DNA of 64,000 nt. It comes from Paraphoma chrysanthemicola (Eukaryota; Ascomycota; Dothideomycetes; Pleosporales; Phaeosphaeriaceae). The notes under the pieces are model-generated. The model saw nothing but the letters and a program-made list of their open reading frames with translations, ran no database searches and was not told where the DNA came from. Location: NCBI GenBank assembly GCA_020744225.1, contig JAGMWG010000015.1:434001-498000 (forward strand), written 5' to 3'. The position numbers were made by a program, and so were the translations under genes. Shown here piece after piece: positions 22,596 to 33,916 of the stretch (the first letter of the stretch is position 1; the number at the start of each line of letters is the position of its first letter).

Positions 22596-24289
22596 TCAGT
22601 TCTGGTTCTGCTCTTCCCGCTGCCGCGCAGCCTCCTGGTCGATTTTGATTTGTTCCAGGTGAACGCAATAGTCGTATTCAGCGTCCCTAGAGTCGGTCTG
22701 GAGATTTATAGCGTCGGACCTCACGTTTGTGGCAGCTGCTCGACCGTCAGAGTTGCGCTTCATCAAGAAGCGGAGGAGTTCGATACGCTGCTTCGGAGTT
22801 GCGTCTGGAGGCATTGGGTAATGGTTCTCGAACATCGTGAGTCCTAAACCGTTGGCAACGCGTCTCGCCGGCTTGATTACATTTCGTCGAGCACCAGGCG
22901 GAACGATTTGGGTGCCCAGGTTTTGCACGTGGCGGGCTTCAGCGGCCGCTGGCATGTCGTTGGCGTGCTGATTGGCCTGGTCGAGGTGTTGGATGACATC
23001 GTCCTGGGCTGGTTGCTGTGGACCATCATCATCGGCAGGGGCCTGGTCGTTGTCGGGACGCTCATCATCTGCATCATCCAAAAGGAAGCTCGTCGGACCC
23101 CTCCATCTTGTGGCACATTTCGCGGTCGCTTTTGTTGATGCGCGTCCTCTGGTGCATCATCTTCTGATGGGCGACTCCGTTTTCTCACGCCTGCATGCGC
23201 GTGCAGAGGCTGAGGCTCGGCCTTATCTGCAAGGCGAGCGGATCGTCGACCAGTGACCGAAGCGAGGCCAGAGACGTTGGCGTTGCCAGGATTTGCTTTT
23301 GTGCGAGCCCTGGCAACTTTGGTGGGTGGTGCAGAGTTTGCTTTGGGTTGAGCTTCTTGGACTGGTTGCGTTGAGCGTTGTGAAGAAGGAGTTTGGTTTG
23401 ACATAAAGACCTGGTCTGGCACTTTATGAGCCCCTGCAGATGAAAGTCGCCGGTGAATGGCTGCTTCCGGGTTGTTCACTGGCGGTGCTGGATGGCCCTC
23501 GAATCCCATCGGTCCTACACCTGGCGGAGGCGGCTCGTACCGATTGATGAGGTGACGAACGTCCTCAACGTTCACCCAAGGATCACGAGACATGAAGTTG
23601 GACGAAGTTCGAAGTTTGATGCGGCATCGAAAGCCCTCTACGACCTGGGCATGTCTGCCCTGCGTGAGGTTAGACAGGATTGCAAGGACCATGACCAGGT
23701 CCACACCCCAAGCCATGGCATGATGTGCACGATATGGATTAAGGGTATTGGGTAAGATATCTAAGATGTCCTCTAAGCCCCAATTCGCCTGAATAATACT
23801 GAACAAGCTCCCCATAATATGTCCAGGGGTTTCGAGATAAGAACGAGGAGACATTGCTAACTTCGATGCACTGGGTTCTATCGAAATGCTAAGGAGAGTC
23901 AGCAGTGTCAATACTTGACCCTCAGCAATATGCTCACGCTTTTTTGGTGGCGTTGATGGTACAATGTGGTGGTGCGGAAAGCTGGAGCTGTCTGGGAGAG
24001 TTACGGCTCGGTGTTGAAGGTACACAATGAAGACTGTGGAGTACAGTCGTCTTATGCTCTGGAGACTTATAGTCGCGAACGTGTGCCGTCTGCATATCAG
24101 ATCCACAGGCACCGCGTCGAGCACGGGCGCATACTTCGTCGCGGCCTGCGACGCGTAGTCACGTTCTACGGCTTTCATCCTACTCTGCTTGCCTTGGCAT
24201 TCGCCGCGGTAGCTTGTAGTCACATGCTCCAGCCACAGGTGACGTTGTAGGGTGACTGGATAGTCTCCATCGGCGGCCGAGCCTGACAC
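22596..24289 (-). CDS. hypothetical protein, reading frame broken near 23.08 kb
   Basis: Two adjoining open frames look coding. The first (24289 to about 23080) runs through an ATG at 23854 (MSPRSYLETPGH), a Pro-rich section and a basic, nuclear-signal-like section (VRKRSRPSED, QQKRPRN). The second (to 22596) is acidic, then has a helical C-terminus with QRIELLRFLMKRN and a Glu/Gln-rich end. Moving from one to the other needs a one-base shift and I find no convincing intron there, so a one-base deletion in the TTTT run at about 23081-23085, an assembly error or a pseudogene are all possible. No domain is recognised. The frame continues upstream of 23854 for about 145 codons and can be spliced in phase to the ORF at 24345-25157 (intron 24283-24370), so both may be one gene. 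Confidence 0.45.
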
Positions 24290-24344
24290 TTTTTCCGCAA
24301 ATACAGTCGCCGCATTGTAAAGATGCTGAGGATGATTGGGTCAC

Positions 24345-25157
24345 TTACTCTGCTGGGGACACTACCTCACCCTGCATAGCCTCCTTCACTGGCTGAGGTC
24401 TCAATGGAATCGACTCAGAAACATCGCTGCTGCTTTTGTGGTGTTCAAACAACCTTCTCCGGAACATCAAGTGCAGTCGAGCTTCCCTCACAAAGGACTG
24501 GAGGTATTCGGATTTCGCCATTTCCACTTTTGCAACGAGCCGATCCTCGTGAGCCTTCAGCATCTCAATCTGGAGGCCAGTCAACTCGACTTGTTTGTCG
24601 TAGCTGAGGTCTGGAGGAAGTTGTGGAAGACTGCCAAGGTCTATCAGCCTGGGATCACTGTCGATGTGGCTGACGATGACACGATCTGGTTCCAGCGATT
24701 GATTGTCGTTCGTGACGCGGACTTTGAGATCCTTTCCCGCGTCGCCTCCTTGATCAGAATGTTTTATGCTGTCACAACTGGATTCCTCGACTTTCGTGTC
24801 GCAGTCGTCCTTTTGCGAGGCAAATTTTTCGTACTCCCCAAAATGCTGTAGTGCATCATCAAGGTCGGCTAACACGACATACTGTGCGCCTCCTTTGCCG
24901 GTCTTGGTTACGTTGCGCCGCTTGCCAATCGCTTGGTGCAGATACTTCTGTAATACGCCCAAAGACATGCCCATTTGATCTAGCTGACACAGCTTCTCGG
25001 CTATACCGCTTGGCCAGTTCGCAGGATTAGCTGACCTTTTTGGCATGATTGTAGGCGAAAAGACCTCGCGAATGCTTCCCAATTCCCAGTTCTTCAGCAT
25101 CCGCGCTACCATGCGAGAAGTATCATGCTCTCCTTTGTCACTTTCTGTGCTTGCCAT
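24345..25157 (-). CDS. hypothetical protein, possibly 5' exon of the downstream frame-broken gene
   Basis: A 270-codon ORF starts with ATG at 25157. The product starts with a hydrophilic segment, then a region around residues 50-115 with conserved-looking hydrophobic spacing (GIAEKLCQLDQMGMS, YLHQAIGKRR). An acidic linker and a helical, possibly coiled-coil stretch with Arg-rich end follow. It may stop at TAA 24345, or splice from a GTGAGG donor at 24370 to an acceptor before 24282, which keeps the frame into the next ORF. The family is unknown. A dispersed repeat copy lies about 100 bases upstream of its start. Confidence 0.5.
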   Translation of the reverse strand: MASTESDKGEHDTSRMVARMLKNWELGSIREVFSPTIMPKRSANPANWPSGIAEKLCQLDQMGMSLGVLQKYLHQAIGKRRNVTKTGKGGAQYVVLADLDDALQHFGEYEKFASQKDDCDTKVEESSCDSIKHSDQGGDAGKDLKVRVTNDNQSLEPDRVIVSHIDSDPRLIDLGSLPQLPPDLSYDKQVELTGLQIEMLKAHEDRLVAKVEMAKSEYLQSFVREARLHLMFRRRLFEHHKSSSDVSESIPLRPQPVKEAMQGEVVSPAE

Positions 25158-25257
25158 GCTCGAGACGTTGCTTGCACTATACTACAGGTTCGAGATGTGG
25201 GTATGTATATATTACGACATGAATGATGACTATTGCATTTAGTGATAGCACGCAGAT

Positions 25258-25552
25258 CTCCTAGGGCGAGCTTGAACACGAAGTAACAACGGGCTCAACA
25301 AGGGGCACAATGGTTGCTTCACGGTCCAAACAATGTGCACAATCGACATCGAAGACAAGCCACGCCGGGAGGGAACAAAGACATGGCAATCATCAGGAAT
25401 ATCAAGCCTTCATAGAAAATTCATGGAAGCTGGTTGGTAGGGTTCGTTGCGATTTCACGCCAACCTGTGAGTCGCCAAAGCTCTCCTCAATGTCATGTTT
25501 ATGCGATACCAACACTCTCAATCCTCATCAAAGACCGCGCTATGCACAGAGA
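25258..25552. repeat. dispersed repeat, copy 1 (second copy at 48071-48362)
   Basis: About 295 bases align with 48071-48362 in the same orientation. Long identical blocks include AAGGGGCACAATGGTTGC and GTGAGTCGCCAAAGCT. Differences are scattered substitutions plus a net gap of about 5 bases. I see no terminal inverted repeats, no target-site duplication and no convincing ORF, so the class is unknown. It sits just upstream of a minus-strand gene, as does the other copy. Confidence 0.85.
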
Positions 25553-25969
25553 TGAATACGTTTAGACACTTTTGTCTACCTCGACTACTGCGGCCCGAAA
25601 TACTCCAATTGGATCATGCAGTCGAAATCAGCGTCATATCTGGCCTTGTTGTGATGCTTGTTGATGGTGAGGTGACGGAAAGATAAAGAATAAAGCAGGG
25701 TACCCAGCCATCACGCTCAGCGCAGCTGCAAGAAGTTTGCGACCGAACATTTCCAAGCTAACTTCAGTACATATCCGACTTCTGCGTGCTGCTTGGCGGC
25801 TTCACGACTGTCCTTTCGTTCGAATGTACGAACATGCTCAAAAGTCCGGCTTCATATCGATAATGGAGAGTTGGTGCAAGCACACTAGTTGTAGTTGGAA
25901 CGTGTCCAAGCTAACAGACTAGGCTCAAATCACTGCAATGGAGCTATATAATCAGCTCCAACCCAAGTC
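25553..25969. other. intergenic
   Basis: The spacer between repeat copy 1 and the stop of the membrane protein gene holds nothing I can identify. Confidence 0.45.
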
Positions 25970-26840
25970 CTACCAATCGCGTCTGCTCTCGTCAAACTTC
26001 GAGGACTTTACACTGGGAGTCATCAGCTCAACTGGTCTTTCTACAGTCATCGTTTCGGATGGACCTGTGGCCATCAATTCGACTGGTGCGCGTTTGCGCC
26101 CTTCACCATGGTCGTCATGCTGACGTTTCCGCCGCCGAACGCATACAAGCCCTACACACATGACCATGACAGCGCCGACTCCAAGTCCTACCCCCAGTCC
26201 CACAGATAGCGCGACAGACTTAGAAGTAGAGTCGGTCGATGGTTGTGATGCTTCTGCCGAAGGGCTAGGAATCATTGATGCGCCAGTGCTTATGGAAGAT
26301 ACACTTGGCATTGGTGGCGAAAAGGCCGATGCCATCGAGGTACCGATGGAAAATAATTGCCCGATAAATGATGCAGTAGCAACAACAATCGGGTCTGGCG
26401 CCTTGAATAGGAGGTCTTTTATGTCACAGCACGAAGTATTTGTGCGACCAACGCGTTCCTCGTATGGGGTCTGCTTTCCAGTGTTACAACAATAACTCCC
26501 TCCACCTGGACATTGCCAGATCAATTGTTTCCAGTTGTCATCAGCCTGGGTGAAAGGGACTATCAAGTCAGCATACTATTCCAGTCGCCACACAAACTTC
26601 GCACTCACCCTGGGCGCAATACCTTCCACATGCAGGATCAGTGAATGTCTTGTCTGTGCAGCCGATGCGCCAGTAGTAATTGGTAACGCTGCTCAGATTG
26701 GCACTACGACACATTCCGTTCGACAGGCAGAGGTAGTTTTCAGTGCAGCAGCTGGTGTGTTTTCCCTCGGCAACTGCTGTGTGATTGCAAGGCGCCATTT
26801 GGCGGCTCACCTGCCCAGAGATGTGATAGCACGCGGCCAT
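25970..26840 (-). CDS. Cys-rich single-pass membrane protein, fungal-specific
   Basis: Two exons (26609-26840 and 25970-26559) over a 49-bp intron give 273 residues. The N-terminal 110 residues hold many Cys in the pattern seen in a common Pezizomycotina family (TSCCTENYLCLSNGMC, CPGGGSYCC). A Ser/Pro/Thr-rich stalk (about 130-165) is followed by one membrane helix (about 170-195, LSVGLGVGLGVGAVMVMC) and a basic cytosolic tail starting RRRKRQ. Function is unknown; surface sensing or wall contact is a common guess. The start at ATG 26840 fits family members that lack a classical signal peptide, but the frame is open further upstream and a hydrophobic leader exists there without an in-frame ATG. 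A leader exon could therefore be missed. Confidence 0.7.
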
Positions 26841-28197
26841 TATGAGCTTATGGCATTCGACAACAATGGGAGAGGCAGTATGAGAGAAGAGATACCAGAA
26901 AGTGAGAACATGAAAGGTGAGCTGCCAGCTTCGTGTAAATGAGTTGGGACGGCTGAGTCCTAAGTCTGATTTGCTGAACAAATACGAGATCCAATTTGGC
27001 GGCGCTCATATGGCCAATGAACGTCCTGCAGCCTTGTTGATATTGCCTATGCCATTGGTCAGTGCGTGTGCCTAGGTATATTGCGTCCCAAACGAATGTA
27101 GCCAGTTCATGGTACCCCTTGATAGAGGCAAGTTATATTTGGCCCTGCAAGTTTGATCTTCGGCCAGGTTTTACCACTGTACGCACATAGGATGTCTCGG
27201 GTATTATCGCATGCGAGCGGCTACCATTGGCCATGTCAAAACATCTAGTTTCCTTCAAAACGTTGATCGATTTCGATAAAATAGACGCCTAAATCGTACC
27301 CTCTGCAGCTTACAATCCACCATCACAACATTGATCGCACGTCGACACCACACTATAGGGCGAAGTCGCACTACTCTAAAACTCAAAAGGCTGTATCGTA
27401 TCTCTTCAAACAGTCTGTATTTAAAATCTAAGATGATATCACGGTATGGCTTTGGAGTTGCGTGGTCGAACTAACTATGAACACAATGTTTACCTACCCT
27501 GTTGACCACCTCTCCTCCCGTTCAACCTCTTTCCTTGGGCTCATTTTGGTGTTTAGGCTTCGAGTACCGTATCTCTCGCCCAGAGGGTGTATCTGGGCCG
27601 CTTCTTGACGCTTCGGTGGTGAGAGATCCTCGTCAGGACTGCGGTGTTCGAGCGAAAAATTGTCCTCTGAGACATCAGAGAGTACCTCGATCATCTCCTT
27701 CTCCTTCACACCACCCAGAAGTTCATCGAGTTGCTATTGTATTCCCCCACATTCCTTCTCGCAGAAGCTCTCGGAGGACGTTCACCGTGGCGGCGTCAGC
27801 GGCGGCCGCTCGATAGATTCCTCTCCGGTAGTTGTCGTCCTTTTCTTCCTATATACCCGCTTTGATAGAGGCCGTGAAGGCTGCTGCGATGGAGGAGGAG
27901 GCTGTTGTGATGCATTTGCATGCTCAAAAGCAGACAGATCGCGAGCTTCAGGGACACGTCGCATGCCTGGCTTCGGCTTGGGAAGAGTCGGGCCTTCGGC
28001 AAGCGGTTCTTCTTACCCGGGTATTACCGATCCATAATAGAGAAGAAGTTTGGCTACAAGTGGTCAGATGGGGAATTAGTACCGCGGGTCGACGATACAA
28101 TATCACTTTCTGAAGTCAAGGCAATGGGTAGAAGGTGAAAACTACTGTAATGTGAAAAGTTTCCGCGTGAGATGTTTTGTGACAAAAGCGCAACCTC
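26841..28197. other. gene-poor stretch, possible decayed coding fragments
   Basis: 26.85-27.45 kb shows nothing. Between 27494 and 27990, the minus strand has short protein-like pieces in shifting frames (for example a charged piece at 27494-27709 and a Pro/Gln/Arg-rich piece at 27782-27964) separated by stops. This may be a decayed gene or simple-sequence DNA. I cannot assign it. Confidence 0.35.
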
Positions 28198-28218
28198 TTA
28201 TCCTGTTTGTTCTATTAC

Positions 28219-28320
28219 GACAGGATAACAGCTTAGTGTGAGCCCACTGTCAGGATAACAGGATAACAGAATAAAGGGAACATTAACATAATAATAGAAG
28301 AAGCAATAGAATAACAGAAC
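28219..28320. repeat. small tandem repeat with GGATAACAG core
   Basis: CAGGATAACAG occurs at 28221-28231, again as two overlapping units at 28251-28269, with a degenerate unit near 28307-28317. The surroundings are A-rich (AATAATAGAAG). It abuts the truncated end of the transposase remnant. Confidence 0.6.
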
Positions 28321-28339
28321 AACATCCCCTTGTATGATG

Positions 28340-28975
28340 CACGGTACCTTGAGCTTATAGATGCTCTGGATAACAGTACCCAACTCGCGATCGCCTGGCT
28401 GGATGAGATCAGGCCTTGCACGTCTCTTAGAGCCTGTGACAACCTTCATTGGCCCCTTCATGCCTATCTGGAAGCCAGTCTCGTCAAAGTTGTGCACGTC
28501 ATTGTTGTGGACGCCGTACTTTGTCTTGGCCTCCTCTACCAACTTGAAACACGCAGCAATCACCTCAGGATCTTCCCGCAGTACCTCTTGCCTATCTTTA
28601 GCTCGATTAAAGGCCATCCTAAGCTCAGCTGAACGTGTTACAAAGCACTCAGCCCAGTGCTTGCCTACAGATTTTCCACTGCTACACCCAGCAATTGATC
28701 AGCCATATTCGCCACCTCGCACAGAAGGGGTGCGAATCCACGTAAGTCCATGTCGAGAATATATTGGACGATCGTCTGTATTTCTGTCGCAGTGAGCTCC
28801 TGCCAGTCTGGTCGAGTTTGGCTTCAAAGCGTGATTCCGTGGAGTCGATCAGAGAGACTCTAGTGTGGAACGTTGAAGGCTGCAGCAGCGGGTCGAAGTC
28901 TTTTAAATTGGCAAAGTCTATAAGCCTGAAGGGCAAGCTCAAGTCCACCTTCTGTTAAGCTGGGCGGTGAAGGCA
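28340..28975 (-). mobile_element. decayed, truncated Fot1/pogo-type (Tc1-mariner) DNA transposase remnant
   Basis: On the minus strand, a psq/CENP-B-like helix-turn-helix region (ALQAYRL..., LSDRLHG) lies near 28830-28960. It is followed by an ELTATEIQTIVQYILDMD stretch and then by MAFNRAKDRQ and VHNFDETGF with the first catalytic Asp of the DDE/D triad (about 28480-28617). The frame is broken: stop codons fall inside the HTH part (one TGA where CGA would fit), and a one-base shift occurs near 28690. Sequence after the first Asp region is lost, with tandem-repeat DNA in its place. It cannot encode an active enzyme. No terminal inverted repeats were seen. Confidence 0.75.
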
Positions 28976-30064
28976 ATGGTCATGTGACATTGTCTACATG
29001 ACTAAATGGCGTCCTTACTTACCCTCTGGCCCAGTTTGATCAATGAGACAAGTCTTGCACCACCAAAGTTTTGACACAAGTTACGGTTGAGCGATAGCAG
29101 ACTGCGCCACTAGCGATCGTGCCTAGTCTTCAGACATAAGTCTGCCCTCACTGCTCTACTATGAGACGAGCTAGGCAGGTGCGCTATGTCGTACTCAAAA
29201 TTAGACGATGTTCGCTTTGAGTCGGACACATCTGGAAATATGCAAGAGGAATGAAAACGCTCTTGTAACGGGTTGGAGGAGCCATGTCAGACCCCAGTTC
29301 AATTCCACGACGACCAGAATTCTACATGCACACTCAGGGCTACCAGACTACCCGTGGAAGTTAAGTGCCTTCATATAATCATTTTAATGGTTGAGAGAAG
29401 TAACATCACATACAAAGCGTGGATGTAGTAGAGGTTGCCAGCACGAACGAAATCCTAACTTTACTCTTGTCACACAACGTCAGTGGGACATCGTATTCGG
29501 TGTCACCAATCTTACGATCCTGATGATGCCGAGGTCCACAGGACCCTGAGTCTTGTCGAAATCTTTCCCAAAGCTGTTGCGGGAGTTCATTGTTCCGCTG
29601 ACAATGTTACTAATCACCAGACTACCGACACTCTCAACGTAAGATTATTAAATGTACAGCTTAGTTTGGGATCAGTTTGTCGTTACATGCATCTAGACTT
29701 CTGGAGATGCAGTCTCGCAAGGCGAGCCAGAAATGGAAATGATAGCGACATTATCGTCCTTTCAAGATTGGCCTTTAGACGTTAGGTGGGGAGGGCTCAA
29801 ATACGGTATCCGAATAAGGCAAGATCTACGAAGGAGCCCGGGCTGGCGTTGCACCGATGCTTGGTGCACACACCACCGAGACCGGTGCAACGTCAAGTCC
29901 GAGCTCCCCCGTACCTAACGCTGATAATGCAGGCTACTTGAGCTGTAGTCGACCACAGAAAGTGGTTGTGTATCGTCAATTGGGTCAATTCGTTGAAACT
30001 ACATTCTTCTTCTATTGCAATAATCCAAACATACCCAAAGTAGCCTTAAACTTACGACTCAACA
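28976..30064. other. intergenic, left border of the catabolic block
   Basis: About 1.1 kb without a supportable gene; short ORFs only. It includes the promoter of the NmrA-like gene starting at 30065. Confidence 0.45.
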
Positions 30065-31145
30065 ATGAGCTCCGCATCCAATATTCGAAACCTGGCCTGG
30101 TTTGGTGTGAGTAGTCCATCAAACGTCTTTTCTTGTAAAATTGGCTGAGGACCTCGTTACAGACTGGCAACCTCGGCGCTCAGATTCTCAAACTTGTTGC
30201 ATCAGCCCAGGCTTTCAATATCACGCTTCTTGTGCGTCGCGAACCAGCCTCATACAACAACTTGCCTAGCAACATTGCTGTGAAGCAAATTAATCTAGAG
30301 GATCGCTCTAGTCTCGTCAGTGCATTGACTGGAATCGATGCAGTAGTTGTCTTTACTAGCATGGCACCACACAATAGCATGGACGGCGTTCAGCTCGAAC
30401 TGATTAACGCTTCTATCAAAGCTGGAGTCAAGTTCTTTATCCCTTCTGAGTGGGCCCCTGATACAGCAGGAGGGAACGGTGCAACGCCTCTCAGGATTGG
30501 TCCAGATACTTTACCTCCGACCCCTATCATTGCAATGAAAAGAGTAGTGCATAATTACCTACTTGCCCGATCTGGGGAGGGTAAGATTGACTTTGCAACC
30601 TTGCACACCGGTAATATGCTTCTTAGTAAGTCCTTTCACGCTTTTGCATACCACTCCTGCTAACAATTATACTTTGCATTGCAGATGTGGACATATTTGC
30701 GTCGATCGATGTTCAGAAGCGTACCGCGATCCTTCCTGACGGCGGTCGTCATCCGTTCGCTGTCACCAGCAGAGAGACCCTAGGAAAGGCGTTAGTTAAC
30801 TTACTGTTGGGATATCCTGAGAACAAGAATACGTTTCACTACATCTGCGATGGCGAGGCAACTATGTATCAGGTTGTGCTAGCTCTGCAAGAAGCAGGGT
30901 CACAGGAGCCATGGGACGTTTCCTCATTCTCAATCGAGGAGAGAAAGAAGAAAGCTGACGCAAATCTGAAGAACGGAAATACGTCGTTACAGGACTTTGT
31001 AGGTGTACTGGGCGTGCCATTTACTGGCGGGCTTACTGTTTGGAAGAATCCCGACAACAGGAAGTTAGGGCTTGAGGATCCGAGCAGTACAAAAGCGCAG
31101 GAAATTGTAGATCAGGTGGCTCGGTCTCTTTTGCCCCGCACTTAG
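30065..31145 (+). CDS. NmrA-like / isoflavone-reductase-family NAD(P)-binding protein
   Basis: Three exons (30065-30106, 30163-30625, 30685-31145; introns 56 and 59 bp) give 321 residues. The dinucleotide-binding loop GTGNLG is at residues 14-19, followed by ITLLVRR, where a basic residue after the second strand suggests NADPH. The rest matches NmrA-like reductases of the PCBER/isoflavone reductase type (FIPSEWAPD). Such proteins are either small-molecule reductases or redox-sensing regulators. It is read in the same direction as the Zn2Cys6 regulator about 540 bases downstream. The substrate is unknown. Confidence 0.85.
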
Positions 31146-31682
31146 GGGGCTTCGTGAGAGCATGTAGTACAAGTTTTCGTGTTCAGGCACAATGAAGTTC
31201 TTCAACAACCCGCAGTATTTCCTGTACGACTTCGCTCGGACGTATAGTCATTGAGTCTAGTACTCTAAACTAACATATCACAGACATTGTACAGCACTCT
31301 TCCTATTACAATTTCCATCTACAGTAGTGCTAGCCTACGATGTAAGACATAACGCGTCAAAGTTTGCGACGTGTCTATGGTTTCCATGTTCGTGGGCCGC
31401 CGTGTCACGTGGATCGCCTTGCGCACGGGCACATTACTTCATACCTCGGCTGCGGACCTTGGTTAACGTTAGCGCGCATTACTTACCTCATGAGATTCCT
31501 CGGACAGAGAAGCAGAAGGGTGTACCTAACACCTACGACCTGGGCCCTCATACAACCACGCGACAAGCCATCAATCGATTACCACCACACTACTACTGAT
31601 GGCGAAACTTTTATTCGCGCTCGTTTAGCAAGTTCTAGCTCGACGTCAATCTTCGGTCCTCAGTTCAGGTGTGCCGTCCACC
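31146..31682. other. intergenic, promoter of the Zn2Cys6 regulator
   Basis: 540 bases with no supported gene. Overlapping short ORFs in two + frames near 31330-31730 have no family features. Confidence 0.45.
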
Positions 31683-33916
31683 ATGACTATGAACCCTATC
31701 CCTGCTCTCATAAATATGGATACTGTTGAGGGCGGGGAAGGTCATCGCTTACTTTCAGAGAACGAGTTCCACGGCAACTCCAGAAAGAGGAAAATACCTC
31801 CCATGCCAAATTTGTCGTCGCACCAAGCGAACTTCCCGCGTAAGCGTTCTGCTACGGCATGTCAACTCTGTCGCACTCGCAAAACAAAGTGCGATAACCG
31901 GCGGCCGATCTGCTCCAAATGTATGGAGCTCAACGCGCTGTGCCTTTATCAAGACCAGGCTAGCTCCGAATCGTACGTTCATCTGTATTCCTCTTCCTAG
32001 ACCTAGAGATTGATCTCTACCTAGACCCGCAAGCCAGATTCTTGATCGGCTAGAATATTTGATCAGCCTAGTTGAATCAAATTCCCCAGTTGATTTCACT
32101 GCCCAAAGAAGTGGTACTCAATACGCCGTGCATGCCCAGGAAGGGGATTCTGCGCTGATCTCTGCAACAAGTAACCTCGCACAAGACGAGTACATGGGAA
32201 TCCCGGATCAAGAATATTTCGGCTCCAGCGGGGACATTCTTGGATGGCCCATCTTCCAAAAGAAGTATGATCGTCGTCGGATTGAGGCACTGATATTTGA
32301 TCCTACTTTACCATGCAATGATCTCCTCGAACTCCCGACATCACCCATTATTACCGACCACTTAGTAAAGGATCACATTGAAGATCCACGCCTAAACTTA
32401 GACTTGGGTCCTGGCATAAGCGAAGAAGCTGTTCCACAACTTGTTGAAGCTTTCCTTTTGAACGTCCATGTTAAGAACCCAATTTTCGATCCGGAATACT
32501 TGAGAAAAATGGCTAGAAGCGTGGTGGAAGATGGATTCACCTGGAAGGCATCCAGCTGTCTCGTGGTTAGTGTTCATTCTGCGCCTTAATCATTGTGTTG
32601 ACCTCACAGCCTTTCAGCTGATTGTGTGTGCGCTTGCGTCCATCTCGTCCTCATTTACGCACCAATCGATATGTGACACGACTAGGTTGGATGACCATGC
32701 GGACAACAGTATGACCAATACTCCAGGATACTATACAGCAGAGTTGTACTACACTGCATCGCGCAAGCGAATCGGTCTCCTGAGAAACACTTTACTTGCG
32801 ACAGAGTGCTATTTCATGGCTGGAGTGTACGAAATGTATTCATTGAGACCTCTGCAAGCCGCAATATCTTTCAATCGCGCCTGTGTAACTTTTCAGACTC
32901 TTACGAGGATGAACGCGGAGTACAACATCACCGAAAGCCAATTAGGAAAGGCTCGAGCAAGTCGACTGTACTGGTCCTGCCTGAAATCTGAACAGTATGT
33001 TATATTCGTGCTCTGTTGACTACATCATTTCTCATCGATTGCCCAGCGAAACGTCGGTAGAGTTTCGATTTCCGTCCTCCGGCCTCACCAAGCTGAATTA
33101 TACAAGTCATTTCCCTCCACCACCGCAAGTCACAGCCGCCGAACAATTCTATCGCATGCATGCTGGCGCGGAGACAAGTTCTAATGCCGCGCACTCGTCG
33201 CGGACGCAGACCGAGCTTGAAACAGGATGGTATTACTACCTGGCGGACATTGCAGCTCGCCGAATATTGCAACGAGTGATCAAGTCATTTTACGAGTCTA
33301 GCGAGACTCTTTGGCTTGTCGCACCCATTGAAAATGTACTTCACACAGCTGAAGAGCTCAATAGGCAGCTGACAGAATGGTAACTGCAATCAGAGGCATT
33401 TGGACAAGCGTGGACTTTCGAGCTAACTTTTTGAAACCCAGGCACTGTACTTTGCCAGACGTCATATCTTTCGACCTTGAAGTTGGTGCTGAGGAAGAGC
33501 TTGCACACCATCTACAGGCTCGGGCGTTTGAGATTAAAGAGCGTATATATCGCCCTTTTTTGTATCTCATGATCCACAAGAAGTCTGATCCATCTGAGCG
33601 CGAAAGTCTTGGCCCGCTTGTTCAGTTGCATGCTGCTACCTGTGCAAAGTTGATAGGGCAGTGGAATGTTCGGCATCGCCATCATGGCACCTGGCTGATG
33701 GTGAGGCAGAGTTTCGCATCGGCGCTACTTCTTTTGGCAGCTCTGAAGTCCGGCCTTCTCCAGGAACAATACGAAGCAAGTGTACAAACATCACTGTCCA
33801 TCATGCGCTTCTGGGAGGATGAAGCGCCGGATCTCAAGGCTTCGCGCCTAATCTTAGAGGATATCGCCAAGCAGCTACACACATCAAAGCATGCAGAGCA
33901 TCCAGTGTCGCACTGA
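31683..33916 (+). CDS. Zn2Cys6 fungal transcription factor
   Basis: Five exons (31683-31972, 32025-32565, 32618-32994, 33047-33379, 33442-33916) with introns of 52-62 bp give 671 residues. The binuclear zinc cluster has Cys at residues 60, 63, 70, 77, 80 and 87 (C-x2-C-x6-C-x6-C-x2-C-x6-C), preceded by a basic stretch (FPRKR). A short coiled-coil-like linker (ILDRLEYLISLVES) follows. The large C-terminal half resembles the middle regulatory region of such activators, with landmarks such as CALASIS, YWSCLKSE and FPSSGL. As the only regulator in the 30-47 kb block, it is the obvious candidate to control the neighbouring catabolic genes, which is an inference. Every splice join keeps the frame. 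Confidence 0.9.

Noticed and set aside
23079..23120. Possible 38-base intron explaining the frame change in the hypothetical gene
   Set aside because: Too short, with a poor donor and no branch point compared with the 47-88 bp introns elsewhere.
25310..25555. 82-codon ORF inside repeat copy 1
   Set aside because: The frame is not kept in copy 2 and the translation has no recognisable content.
29280..29330. GTTCAATTCC resembling a tRNA T-loop
   Set aside because: No matching acceptor stem, anticodon arm or A box upstream at the right distance.
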